From positions 62,001-126,000 of the forward strand of contig URRR01000003.1 of the NCBI GenBank assembly GCA_900550365.1: 64,000 nucleotides of DNA, in the 5' to 3' direction. Positions 24,809-33,858 of the stretch are shown here, piece after piece. The notes under the pieces were generated by a model. The model did not search any database. It saw nothing but the letters and a program-made list of their open reading frames with translations, and was not told the DNA's origin. Position 1 is the stretch's first letter. Every line of letters starts with the position of its first letter. A program made the position numbers and the translations under genes. The DNA comes from an uncultured Prevotella sp. Lineage in GTDB: Bacteria > Bacteroidota > Bacteroidia > Bacteroidales > Bacteroidaceae.

Positions 24809-26560
24809 ATGAAAACAATATCCTTAAGAACAGCCGCCGCCGCGCTCATCCTTGCGCTGAGCCTGCACTGCCGGGCACAGGCAACTATCGTGACAAAGGC
24901 GGGCAAAACGCAATTTATCTCCCGCGGGCAACCCATGCACATATTAGGCGGCGAGCTGAGCAATTCGGCCGCCACATGCACTGCCGACGCCCGCAACCTC
25001 ATGCCGCGCATGAAGGCACTCGGCCTTAACACCGTGCTCGTGCCCGCCCAATGGGACCTCATCGAACCCGCTGAAGGCCACTTTGACTTCACCCTGACCG
25101 GCCACATCATAGACAAGGCCCGGGAGAACGGCCTCAAACTGATATTCCTATGGTTCGGCGCATGGAAAAACTCGATGAGCTGCTATGCTCCGCTATGGTT
25201 CAAGGAAGACGCCAAACGCTTTCCACGCGCCATGACGGCTGCAGGCAGACCGTTAGAGATAGCCAGCGCATTCTCGCCAGAAGTGCTTAAGGCCGACAGC
25301 CGCGCCTTCACCGCCCTGATGAGATACATCGCAGAGAAAGACCCCGACAAGTCAACCGTGATAATGGTGCAGGTAGAAAACGAGATAGGCATGCTTGAGA
25401 ACGCCCGCGACTATTCGCCACGCGCCACGAGCCTCTACCGTGGCGACGTGCCCAGTGAACTCACTGAATACCTGCTCAAGAACGCCTCCGCCCTGCATCC
25501 ATATATCCTTAAACGGATAACAGGCACCGACACCAAAGGGACGCAAACGATGCGCACGCTGAAAGACAAGCTCACGGGCGGCGGCACGTGGGCCGACCTC
25601 TTCGGCGGTGACGATGCCTATACCGAAGAGATATTCATGGCCTACCACTACGCCCTCTACGTAGAGCAGCTGGCTGCGGCGGCCAAGGCCATACACGACT
25701 TGCCGCTGTATGTCAACGCAGCGCTTGACAGCCGCGGGCGACGCCCCGGCCAATATCCATCAGCAGGTCCCCTGGCGCGCCTTATCGACATATGGCACGC
25801 CGCAGCGCCCCACATCGACATACTCTCGCCCGACATCTATGACGACGGCTTCAAGGACTGGGCCTCGCAGTATGCCCTGCCCGGCAATCCGCTTTTCATC
25901 CCCGAAGCGCGATGCTGCGTCAACTCCGGCGTAAGAGCAATGTACGTCATCGGCGAGCACAAAGCCTTAGGCTACAGTCCTTTCGCCATTGACATAGCCG
26001 CGCCTGAAGCCCGCAAGTCAATAAAGAGCGCCTATGCCCTGCTGCGCAGACTTGAGCCCCTGCTCACTGCATCCGGCAGTGCCGACACGTGGGGACTGCT
26101 GCTCAGCAAGGACGACCCCACACGAAAGATAACCAGCGGCGACATCGTCATCACCGCCTCACATGCCCGCACTCTGCCGTGGAACTCAACCGACGGTCCT
26201 TGGGCTGAGGGCGGCGGAATAATCATCAGGCTCGGCGCTCTTGACTATATCATAGCCGGCAGCGGCGTAGTAGCCACGTTTGCCACGAAAGGAACGGCTG
26301 ACACGGCCGGCGGCCCTGCGCTCGGACAAGACGGCTTCGCCGCCACGGGCTCTGACACAAAGGCTGCCGCAGACTCCGGCCGATTCACGTTTAAAGGCAA
26401 GCAAACAGGCATAGGCTACGTAGACGAGGTAGACATCAACCCCGACGGAAGCCTGAAATACCTGCGCCGCGACAACGGTGACCAGACTCACCAGGGCCGC
26501 CACGTATGCATTTCTCCCGGCGACACACGCATTCTGCACGTCAGGCTCTATGAATACTGA
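24809..26560 (+). CDS. GH35 family glycosidase with DUF5597-type C-terminal domain
   Basis: A 583-residue secreted enzyme (signal peptide MKTISLRTAAAALILALSLH, then CRAQA). The TIM barrel carries GH35 signatures: GLNTVLVPAQWDLIEPAEGH, acid/base E192 in VQVENEIGML and nucleophile E366 in FIPEARCC. The C-terminal ~170 residues correspond to the beta-sandwich (DUF5597) seen in Bacteroidota and Cellvibrio GH35 enzymes. GH35 members of this form are beta-galactosidases; some act on galactose side chains of xylan or xyloglucan. It begins 18 bp after the GH67 gene and is probably co-transcribed with it. Removal of galactose or arabinopyranose decorations from complex xylan would fit the neighbourhood. 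Confidence 0.85.
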   Translation: MKTISLRTAAAALILALSLHCRAQATIVTKAGKTQFISRGQPMHILGGELSNSAATCTADARNLMPRMKALGLNTVLVPAQWDLIEPAEGHFDFTLTGHIIDKARENGLKLIFLWFGAWKNSMSCYAPLWFKEDAKRFPRAMTAAGRPLEIASAFSPEVLKADSRAFTALMRYIAEKDPDKSTVIMVQVENEIGMLENARDYSPRATSLYRGDVPSELTEYLLKNASALHPYILKRITGTDTKGTQTMRTLKDKLTGGGTWADLFGGDDAYTEEIFMAYHYALYVEQLAAAAKAIHDLPLYVNAALDSRGRRPGQYPSAGPLARLIDIWHAAAPHIDILSPDIYDDGFKDWASQYALPGNPLFIPEARCCVNSGVRAMYVIGEHKALGYSPFAIDIAAPEARKSIKSAYALLRRLEPLLTASGSADTWGLLLSKDDPTRKITSGDIVITASHARTLPWNSTDGPWAEGGGIIIRLGALDYIIAGSGVVATFATKGTADTAGGPALGQDGFAATGSDTKAAADSGRFTFKGKQTGIGYVDEVDINPDGSLKYLRRDNGDQTHQGRHVCISPGDTRILHVRLYEY

Positions 26561-26616
26561 TACAAATCAAAACGCAATCCGCAGCAGGTTTATAACCCAT
26601 TGATAATCAGCATATC

Positions 26617-26700
26617 CGCAAAAGGCCACCTTTTACACACCAAGAGGTGGCCTTTCAGCGTGTAAAAGGTGGCCTTTTGAAAGCCAAAAGAGCATCTTTG
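26617..26700. repeat. 22-bp-phased dyad array D (4 units)
   Basis: Unit cores start at 26624, 26646, 26668 and 26690 (exactly 22 bp apart). Unit 1 (GGCCACC) is the complement of units 2 and 3 (GGTGGCC), so adjacent units can form a 14-bp hairpin. The array is closely similar over its whole length to array E at 35857-35947. Confidence 0.9.
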
Positions 26701-26846
26701 AAAAGAGGTTGGAGAAGTTAAAGAATTTATCATGCCCTGCGGACGTTGTAAGTTTAAGCCAAATGCCTTGTTAATTATGAGGAAAGAAGTCCCTTAACAG
26801 TCAGTAAAGTATGCCGTAAGGTTAACTGATAAAATTTTTTGTTTTT

Positions 26847-27060
26847 CATCTCTCATCTGTCACTTTTCCCTCATATAACGCTGACAGTCAGGCCTTTGGC
26901 CGGTGACAGATGTAAAAAACATCTGTCATGCTTTCCTGCTTGTGTTCCTGCGGATTTGCTAATCCGCGTGAACGGCCGGTGACAGACGTAAAAAACATCT
27001 GTCACTTCATAACCGGCTGAAAACAAACGAGTTATGAAGAAAAGTGACAGATGAGAGATG
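26847..27060. repeat. 214-bp inverted-repeat element with six GTGACAGAYG motifs
   Basis: Perfect 21-bp terminal inverted repeats lie at 26847-26867 and 27040-27060. Inside are two 31-bp direct repeats (26898-26928 and 26974-27004, one mismatch, 76-bp period), each itself a hairpin (GTGACAGAYGT / ACATCTGTCA around an A-run), plus a small stem GCGGATT/AATCCGC at 26950-26967. No reading frame is present. Confidence 0.8.
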
Positions 27061-27335
27061 TTTACGGAAAACTACATAACTGAAATGGCCGTGCTGTCCG
27101 TATTACTGTTCACATCCGCATACTTGTCATTATGCACCTGAAGTGCGGATGACCCGCCTTCTGAAATTCCACTGATGTCAGTATTGTTCCGATGCGGCAG
27201 GTCCGGCCCTGACACAAATCTTTGCTACACATTCTTTATTTATTGATAATGTTAAGCAAAATTGCTCTCTGTGTCCTTATTCTATTAAAATATGTCTCCA
27301 AAAAGCGCCTCAATACAAGTGTTTTAACACAATGA

Positions 27336-27351
27336 GACATTTTGAAATGTC
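27336..27351. promoter_or_regulatory. Candidate operator upstream of susC
   Basis: A perfect 7-bp dyad (GACATTT-TG-AAATGTC) lies 39 bp before the -7 box and overlaps a TGTCGC-N5-CATTT motif at 27348-27363 shared with the xynD/GH115 control region. It is a plausible site for the AraC domain of the HTCS. Confidence 0.35.
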
Positions 27352-27390
27352 GCTGAAACATTTAATAATACATGCTTGGGCTTTATTGCA

Positions 27391-27399
27391 TAATTTTGC
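27391..27399 (+). promoter_or_regulatory. Promoter -7 box of the susC-susD operon
   Basis: TAATTTTGC is a perfect TAnnTTTGY match 45 bp before the start codon. No proper -33 box stands at 19-21 bp, which fits an activator-dependent promoter. Confidence 0.5.
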
Positions 27400-27444
27400 G
27401 TTCGGGAAACTTTTTTTACTTTAAACATTATAAAAAACCGAATC

Positions 27445-30400
27445 ATGAAACACTCTATCAAAGTTTGCAAATCTCTCGGTATGTTGCTGCTCATGTGCAT
27501 GCTGCCGCTAATGGCCGCCGCCCAGGGCACGACGATAACCGTGAAAGGGCAGGTAACCGACGAGGAGGGGCCTGTCATCGGAGCTACGGTAAGAGAAAAG
27601 GGCACAAAGGCGGTAGCCGTAACCGACCTTGACGGTAACTATACCATTAAGGTAAGTCCGGGCGCCACGCTTACGTTCTCTTACCTTGGCTACCAGAACA
27701 AGGACGTGAACGTAGGCAACAGGACAAAGGTTGACGTGCGCATGATATCCGACACCCAGGCACTGAGCGAGGTGGTGGTTGTAGGATACGGCCAGATGAA
27801 ACGTTCTGACGTTACCGGCTCTGTCGTGTCGGTCAACTCCGAGCAGATTGAGCGGGCCGTGCCGACGAGCATCGACCAGGTGCTGCAGGGCCGCGCTGCC
27901 GGCGTGCAGATACAGGCCAACTCAGGTACGCCGGGTGCCAACACGAGTATCCGTATACGTGGTATCAACTCACTCAACTCTACCAACCAGCCTATCTTCG
28001 TCATTGACGGCGTTGTAGTTGAGCCGCAGAGCACCGACACGAGCGACCCGCTGTCGAGTAACAACCCGCTGGCCAGCATCAACCCGAGCGACATCGTGTC
28101 GATGGACGTGCTCAAGGACGCCTCGGCCACGGCCATATACGGTGCGCGCGCTGCCAACGGCGTTATCATGATAACCACGCGCCGCGGCAAGTCAGGCGAG
28201 GCAATAGTGACCTATGACGGATATGTAGGCTGGCAGGACATGGCCAACAAGCTGGACATGATGGACCTGCGCCAGTACGCCATACACCATAACGCACGCG
28301 CCGATGAGGGCATTGTGGAGGCAAGCGACGCCTTCGTCAACCCCGACATCCTCGGCCCGGGTACCGACTGGCAGGACGCTCTCTTCCGCAGCGCCCTGAT
28401 GACGAGCCACAATCTCTCTGTAACGGGCGGTTCAGAGAAGACCACCTACTCTATCAGCGCCGGTTATCTCAACCAGGAAGGTATAGCCATAGGCTCGGGC
28501 TTCAAGCGCCTGACGCTGCGCGGCAACACTGACGCCCAGGTGAAGAAGTGGCTGAAGGCCAGCCTTAGCTTCTCACTGACCGACTCAAAGCAGGAGGTGG
28601 GCGCCGACAACGATGTCATCATGAACGCCCTGATGCAGCAGCCCTCTGTGGCAGTAAGGGGTGCCGACGGCTCATATGACGGTCCTGACGACGTCTACAT
28701 GCCGCTCAACGCCGTGGCCCTTGCCGAGATGCGCGAGAACTATAACAAGAAGCTCAACTTCCGCATCAACGGTAACCTTGAGGCCACGCTCTACAAGGGG
28801 CTGACGTTCAAGACCGAGCTTTCTGTAGACTATAACCTTAACAAGTTCTATTATTACGAGCCCGACTACACCTTCGGCTCGCTGACCAACAGCACCCGCA
28901 CGGGCCGCTGGACCAAGACCGACACCAAATACTGGTCGTGGCGCAACATCCTGACTTATCAGAACGTGTTTGCCGAGAAGCATAACGTCAACATAATGAT
29001 AGGTCAGGAGATGAGCCAGTCACACTGGGAGAACCAGGTGAGCACGGCTACGGGATTCCTCTCTAACAGCACGCATGACCCCTCGGCCGGCGACGTTACC
29101 TCGTCAACGGGTACGGGCACGCAGAACGACAACTCAATATTCTCTTATTTCGGCCGTGCGTTCTATTCGTATGACGACCGCTACCTCCTGACAGCCACGC
29201 TCCGCCGCGACGGCAGCTCACGCTTCGCCCGTGGAAACCGCTGGGGCTGGTTCCCGTCAGCAGCGCTGGCATGGCGCGTGTCTAACGAGAAGTTCATGGC
29301 CGGAGCGAGCAACGTCATCAACAACCTGAAGCTGCGCCTCGGCTGGGGTTCTACCGGTAACCAGAACGTTTCCGACTGGGCTTACATGGCTCTGCTCTCA
29401 TCCAAGAGTACGCCGTGGGGCACGGGCGTGCTGACCGGCAATACGCCTAACCCCGAACTGAAATGGGAGACTACCACGTCATGGAACATCGGATTTGACC
29501 TCAACCTCTTCCAGAACCGCATAGAGTTCATCTTCGACTGGTACTACAAGAAGACCGACGACCTGCTGCTGCAGCTTCCCCTGCCTGCATACGTAGGCTC
29601 TTACGGCAACGGAGCTGCCTCAAACCCGTGGCAGAACGTAGGAGCAATGCGCAACACGGGTATCGAGATGACGCTTAACACGGTGAACATCGACAAGGGC
29701 GGCTTCCAGTGGCGCACCAACCTCACGTTCTCAATGAACCGCAACAAGGTAATCCGTCTCGACACCGAGAGCGCATCAATTGACAAGACATTCCAGATAG
29801 GCAGCGAGACCAGCACCGTTACCCGTACCGTTGTAGGCAAGCCCGTAGGCCAGCTTTACGGTTACAAGGTGATAGGAAGATTCAACAGCGCCGAAGACTT
29901 CTACTATAAAGACGCCCAGGGCGCAGTCCATCCCGTAGCCATACCTGAGGGCAGCACGATAAGCGAGACCGGCACATGGATAGGCGACTACATCTTTGAG
30001 GACATCAATAACGATGGTGTCATCAACGCCGAGGACTGTACCTTCATCGGCGACCCGCAGCCCGACTTTACATACGGTATCGGCAACACCTTCTCATGGA
30101 AGGGATTTGACCTTACAATATTCTTCAACGGCAGCTACGGCAACGACATCCTCAACCTTACCAACCGCCGCATAGGCGACGTGCGCCAGAGCAGCAACCT
30201 GCTGGCAAGCTGTGCCGACTACGCGAAAATCGGTGTAATAGATCCGAATCTGCCTGACGATGACTTCCGTAACCTGTACGTCACCAACCCGAACACCCGC
30301 CTGCCGCGTATAAGCGCATCGCAGACCAACGGCAACAACCGCGTAAGCGACCTGTGGGTAGAGGACGGCTCATACATCCGTCTGCAGAACATCTCGCTGA

Positions 30401-30612
30401 GCTACACGTTCCCTAAATCTATCGTAAGCAAGCTGAAGCTGCAGAACCTGAAGGTTTACATGAACCTGCAGAACGTGTACACATGGACCAACTACAGCGG
30501 CTACGACCCTGAAGTAGGCTCGATGTACGGCGACGCGCTCATGACAGGCATCGACTACGGCCGCTACCCATCACCGCGCATCTATACTTTCGGCCTGAAC
30601 ATAACGTTCTGA
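27445..30612 (+). CDS. SusC/RagA-type TonB-dependent outer-membrane transporter
   Basis: A 1055-residue outer-membrane protein. A signal peptide (~1-26) leads to a CarboxypepD_reg-like domain (~30-105, VKGQVTDEEGPVIGATVREK, then DLDGNYTIKVSPGATLTFSY) and the SusC signature LSEVVVVGYGQMKRSDVTGS. It continues with the plug (RGINSLNSTNQPIFVIDGVV, then MDVLKDASATAIYGARAANG) and a 22-strand barrel ending in an aromatic residue (YTFGLNITF). It imports xylo-oligosaccharides across the outer membrane together with the SusD partner encoded 53 bp downstream. Large xylan loci of Bacteroides and Prevotella often carry two tandem SusC/D pairs; only one is present here. Confidence 0.95.
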   Translation: MKHSIKVCKSLGMLLLMCMLPLMAAAQGTTITVKGQVTDEEGPVIGATVREKGTKAVAVTDLDGNYTIKVSPGATLTFSYLGYQNKDVNVGNRTKVDVRMISDTQALSEVVVVGYGQMKRSDVTGSVVSVNSEQIERAVPTSIDQVLQGRAAGVQIQANSGTPGANTSIRIRGINSLNSTNQPIFVIDGVVVEPQSTDTSDPLSSNNPLASINPSDIVSMDVLKDASATAIYGARAANGVIMITTRRGKSGEAIVTYDGYVGWQDMANKLDMMDLRQYAIHHNARADEGIVEASDAFVNPDILGPGTDWQDALFRSALMTSHNLSVTGGSEKTTYSISAGYLNQEGIAIGSGFKRLTLRGNTDAQVKKWLKASLSFSLTDSKQEVGADNDVIMNALMQQPSVAVRGADGSYDGPDDVYMPLNAVALAEMRENYNKKLNFRINGNLEATLYKGLTFKTELSVDYNLNKFYYYEPDYTFGSLTNSTRTGRWTKTDTKYWSWRNILTYQNVFAEKHNVNIMIGQEMSQSHWENQVSTATGFLSNSTHDPSAGDVTSSTGTGTQNDNSIFSYFGRAFYSYDDRYLLTATLRRDGSSRFARGNRWGWFPSAALAWRVSNEKFMAGASNVINNLKLRLGWGSTGNQNVSDWAYMALLSSKSTPWGTGVLTGNTPNPELKWETTTSWNIGFDLNLFQNRIEFIFDWYYKKTDDLLLQLPLPAYVGSYGNGAASNPWQNVGAMRNTGIEMTLNTVNIDKGGFQWRTNLTFSMNRNKVIRLDTESASIDKTFQIGSETSTVTRTVVGKPVGQLYGYKVIGRFNSAEDFYYKDAQGAVHPVAIPEGSTISETGTWIGDYIFEDINNDGVINAEDCTFIGDPQPDFTYGIGNTFSWKGFDLTIFFNGSYGNDILNLTNRRIGDVRQSSNLLASCADYAKIGVIDPNLPDDDFRNLYVTNPNTRLPRISASQTNGNNRVSDLWVEDGSYIRLQNISLSYTFPKSIVSKLKLQNLKVYMNLQNVYTWTNYSGYDPEVGSMYGDALMTGIDYGRYPSPRIYTFGLNITF

Positions 30613-30665
30613 CAGAAGACTGTAAAAAGAGAAAATAATCATTACATTATTTATATAGTAACAAA

Positions 30666-32378
30666 ATGAAGACCAAGATATTATTTTACGGAGGGCTGCT
30701 CACTGCCGGGCTGACATTATCCTCATGCGCCGAGGACTTTCTCGACCAGGAGAACTCTACCAGCATAAATGCCGAGACCTTCTTCAACAGTGACGAGGCA
30801 ATCGACCAAGCTATCTACCCGCTGTACAACTATGTTTGGAACAGCTTTAACGACAAGGCTTATTACGGCATGGGCGACGGCAAGGCCAACAACATTACGG
30901 CGCAATACTCTGACTATATCTATCCTTACACTAACTTCAACGAGAACGGATTGAGCGGCGGTCTGGCCGATGCCTGGGGCTCGCTTTACTCCGTTGTGGC
31001 GCAGGCCAACAACGTTATCAGTAACATTGAGGAGCGTTGCTCTTCAAGCGTAAGCGAGGAGGCCAAGACCGAAGGCATGGCAGAGGCACGCTTCATGAGG
31101 GGCGTCGCCTACTGGTACATCGCATCGCTGTGGGGCGACGCCATCATCTATACCAACACTTCGGGCATGGTTGGAAACTACGTTATTCAGGCTAATCCGC
31201 AGACTGACGTAATGGAGTTTGCAATCCGTGACCTTGAGTATGCCGCCGTAAACCTGCCCGAAACGCAATCTCAGGCAGGCCGCGTGAACAGATACAGCGC
31301 CTACGGCATGCTGTCGAGGGTTTACCTCTCAATGGCAGGGCTTACCTCCGAGGGACGCTATGACGGCACAAACGCCGCCACCGACTTTAACCGCGGCACA
31401 CGTAACACGTATTATCTCGACATGGCACGCCGCGCCGCTCTCAAGGTTGTGGAGGAATCAGACTTCAGACTTATGGACAACTACGGCGACCTGTTCAGGA
31501 TTGAGAACAACAACTGCCGGGAGGACATGTTCCAGCTGCAGTGGCTGACGGGCTCTACCGACGCTATCGGCTGGGGCGCCAACCAGACTATAACGTCTTA
31601 CTTCGGCTGGTCTACAATGGTGTGCGACGGCACTAACTGGGGCGGTGCTACTTACTGCTCATGGGACCTGTTCAACGAATATGAACAGGGCGACCTGCGC
31701 AAGCATGAGTCAGTGGCCTGGTACGGCGAGACTTATCCGGAGCTGAACACCCGCGGCGGTGGCTACATCTACGGCGTAACGGAGAACGCCGGCTCGCAGG
31801 GCGCAAACATCAGGAAATATGTTGTGGGCACGATTGACGACAACGGCGTAAGCTACAAGCAGTCGAGCGGCATCAACACCCACATGCTGCGTCTGGCCGA
31901 AGTGTACCTTAACCTGGCAGAGGCCATTATGGGCAACGACGAGTCGACAAGGGACGAGACGGCCCTCTACTACTTCAACGCTGTGCGCACACGTGCCGGA
32001 CTGGACGCCCTGCGCTCCATATCATACAAAGAGCTGAAGCGCGAGCGCCGCGTAGAGCTGGCCTTCGAGGGGCAGTACTGGTATGACCTGGTAAGGCGGG
32101 CGTATTATCATCAGCAGGAAGTGGTGAACTATCTGAACAATCAGGACCGCAACGCAAGCTATTATGACTCGTCAACCCACGAGTATGGCCTGCCTGACGG
32201 CTGGACAGGCACGGGCCCGGGCGTGGCCACAGCCACAGCGCGCAACCTGAAGCTGCCTTACCCCGACTCTGACGTTAACCGCAACCCGTACCTGCAGAGC
32301 GACGGCAACGGCAACCTGGACACCGTGCCCTACGGGTTCGGCGAACGCGAGGTTACCGACGAGCAACTGTTCAACTGA
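30666..32378 (+). CDS. SusD/RagB-type surface glycan-binding lipoprotein
   Basis: A 570-residue lipoprotein; the lipobox is LSSC (MKTKILFYGGLLTAGLTLSS, then C21). The sequence has the SusD layout of helical TPR-like repeats: FLDQENSTSINAETFFNSDE near the start, a central ARFMRGVAYWYIASLWGDAI stretch, and the conserved C-terminal INTHMLRLAEVYLNLAEAIM and ERRVELAFEGQYWYDLVRR. It forms the lid of the SusC transporter and captures xylan oligosaccharides at the cell surface. It directly follows susC and is followed by the surface-binding protein and the surface xylanase. Confidence 0.95.
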   Translation: MKTKILFYGGLLTAGLTLSSCAEDFLDQENSTSINAETFFNSDEAIDQAIYPLYNYVWNSFNDKAYYGMGDGKANNITAQYSDYIYPYTNFNENGLSGGLADAWGSLYSVVAQANNVISNIEERCSSSVSEEAKTEGMAEARFMRGVAYWYIASLWGDAIIYTNTSGMVGNYVIQANPQTDVMEFAIRDLEYAAVNLPETQSQAGRVNRYSAYGMLSRVYLSMAGLTSEGRYDGTNAATDFNRGTRNTYYLDMARRAALKVVEESDFRLMDNYGDLFRIENNNCREDMFQLQWLTGSTDAIGWGANQTITSYFGWSTMVCDGTNWGGATYCSWDLFNEYEQGDLRKHESVAWYGETYPELNTRGGGYIYGVTENAGSQGANIRKYVVGTIDDNGVSYKQSSGINTHMLRLAEVYLNLAEAIMGNDESTRDETALYYFNAVRTRAGLDALRSISYKELKRERRVELAFEGQYWYDLVRRAYYHQQEVVNYLNNQDRNASYYDSSTHEYGLPDGWTGTGPGVATATARNLKLPYPDSDVNRNPYLQSDGNGNLDTVPYGFGEREVTDEQLFN

Positions 32379-32423
32379 TTTTAAAACAACGACATGAGGA
32401 CAACATTTAAAGATTATTTCATC

Positions 32424-33833
32424 ATGAAAAACTTAAAATATATTTGGCTGATGTGCCTTACGCTGGTAATGCCCGGCCTCACTTCATGCGACGACGACGA
32501 CGAGGCTGCCGACAGCTCACCCGTCACCGTGACGCAGATTTACCTTGAGAGGGCCGACGCCACCGTAAAAGACCGCCCCGTAGACTTTGCCCGCCTCGGC
32601 CAGACAATACGCATCGAGGGCTCGGGCTTCACGGGAGTGAGAGAGCTGTACATCAACGGCTTCAAGACGTATTTCAACGTGGCTTACGTCACTAACACGA
32701 ACATGATTGTTTCGATTGACACCGACACGCCCGTAAGCGAGGCTGACCCCGGGCAGCGTAACACCATACGCTTCGTGAAGAGCGGCGGCGAGTATGTGCA
32801 CGAGTTCACGATACGTGCCGCGGCGCCGGTAATCACAAGCATCGAGAACTCTCTGCCGATGCCGGGCGAGACGGTTATTGTGCGCGGCGAGAACCTGCAG
32901 GAGACATCTCTCGTGACGCTGGCCGACGGCACTCAGATTACCGACATAACCAACGCCACCGACGAGGAGGAGGACGGCGAGTGGTTCTCGTTCGTGATGC
33001 CGGCAGGCGTGACGGCGGCAGGAGCGATAACCGTAACCTGCGCCAACGGTACAGCCGTGTCGCCCAACTGCTTCAACTTCAGCATCTGCATGGTGCTCGA
33101 CTTTGACGGCAACGGCGCCCAGGGCGCATGGAGTTGGAGCGAGACGGGCAGCATGATTGACGCCACCGACCTGGTTGACGACCCGCTGGGCACAGGCCGC
33201 GGCAAGGTGCTCAAGCTGATACCTGACCGGCTGATCAACGCCGGAGGCATAGCTGCCGGAAAGGCACGCGCCACAGAATGCTGGACGGCGGGCAACGACA
33301 ACGAGCTTGACGACTGGTCACGCATGTATCAGTACATACCCGAGACAACACCGCTGACCGAGGTTGCCTTCCAGTTTGACATCTATGTACCCAATCCATG
33401 GAGCGGCACGGGCCACATACAGCTGTGCCTGATAAACAACTTCAACTTCGGCGGCATAGGCTCTGACGACGACGCCGACAGCAAGCAGTGCGCCTTCTAC
33501 TGCCCGTGGATTACGGGCGGCGAGGTGGTACCGTTCACTACCGGAGGCCGCTGGATGACGGTTACCGTACCGTTCAGCCAGTTCGGCAAGTATGCCGCCG
33601 AGATAGAGGAAGGCAACACGCCGACATTCGCCGAGGTGGTTGCCGACCGCAACTCAGCCACCTACCGCAACTTCGGCATGGGCTTCGTCAACACCGACTT
33701 TACTTATGACGGCGTAGACGTTATCTCTTCGGTATGCACCCAGGAGATATACATCGACAACTGGCGCGTGGTGCCTTATGAGACAACAACCGTATCAGAC
33801 TTCCCTGACGAGGAGGAGAGCGAGGAAGAATAA
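32424..33833 (+). CDS. xusE: IPT/TIG-containing surface glycan-binding lipoprotein (SGBP, XusE-like)
   Basis: A 469-residue lipoprotein. An in-frame ATG exists at 32394, but the start at 32424 gives a normal lipoprotein leader (MKNLKYIWLMCLTLVMPGLT, then SC) and is preferred. The cysteine is followed by DDDDE, an acidic lipoprotein export signal that sends Bacteroidota lipoproteins to the cell surface. Two IPT/TIG folds (~35-220, with IEGSGFTGVRELYINGFKT and GETVIVRGENLQE) precede a C-terminal glycan-binding sandwich (~225-460) of the SGBP-B type. Tryptophans such as those around GAWSWSE and YVPNPWSG could stack on xylose rings. The very acidic C-terminus (DEEESEEE) is unusual. The position, third after susC-susD and before the GH10 lipoprotein, is that of xusE in known Prevotella xylan loci. 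Confidence 0.85.
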   Translation: MKNLKYIWLMCLTLVMPGLTSCDDDDEAADSSPVTVTQIYLERADATVKDRPVDFARLGQTIRIEGSGFTGVRELYINGFKTYFNVAYVTNTNMIVSIDTDTPVSEADPGQRNTIRFVKSGGEYVHEFTIRAAAPVITSIENSLPMPGETVIVRGENLQETSLVTLADGTQITDITNATDEEEDGEWFSFVMPAGVTAAGAITVTCANGTAVSPNCFNFSICMVLDFDGNGAQGAWSWSETGSMIDATDLVDDPLGTGRGKVLKLIPDRLINAGGIAAGKARATECWTAGNDNELDDWSRMYQYIPETTPLTEVAFQFDIYVPNPWSGTGHIQLCLINNFNFGGIGSDDDADSKQCAFYCPWITGGEVVPFTTGGRWMTVTVPFSQFGKYAAEIEEGNTPTFAEVVADRNSATYRNFGMGFVNTDFTYDGVDVISSVCTQEIYIDNWRVVPYETTTVSDFPDEEESEEE

Positions 33834-33858
33834 AAACAAAACTGTTAAACTGAATATC

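Larger units (their letters stand above)
26561..27444. other. Long intergenic region upstream of susC (884 bp)
   Basis: From left to right it holds repeat array D (26617-26700), a 214-bp inverted-repeat element (26847-27060), an AT-rich stretch, two small palindromes (27319-27330, 27336-27351), a TGTCGC-N5-CATTT motif and the susC promoter -7 box. No coding sequence is supported. Confidence 0.65.

Noticed and set aside
26847..27060. Insertion sequence or transposase remnant
   Set aside because: Inverted repeats are present, but there is no transposase fragment in any frame and no clear target-site duplication, so it is recorded as an unclassified repeat element.
33778..33858. Longer N-terminus for the GH10 lipoprotein starting at 33778
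   Set aside because: It would overlap the SGBP gene by 56 bp and remove the lipoprotein leader that begins at 33859.
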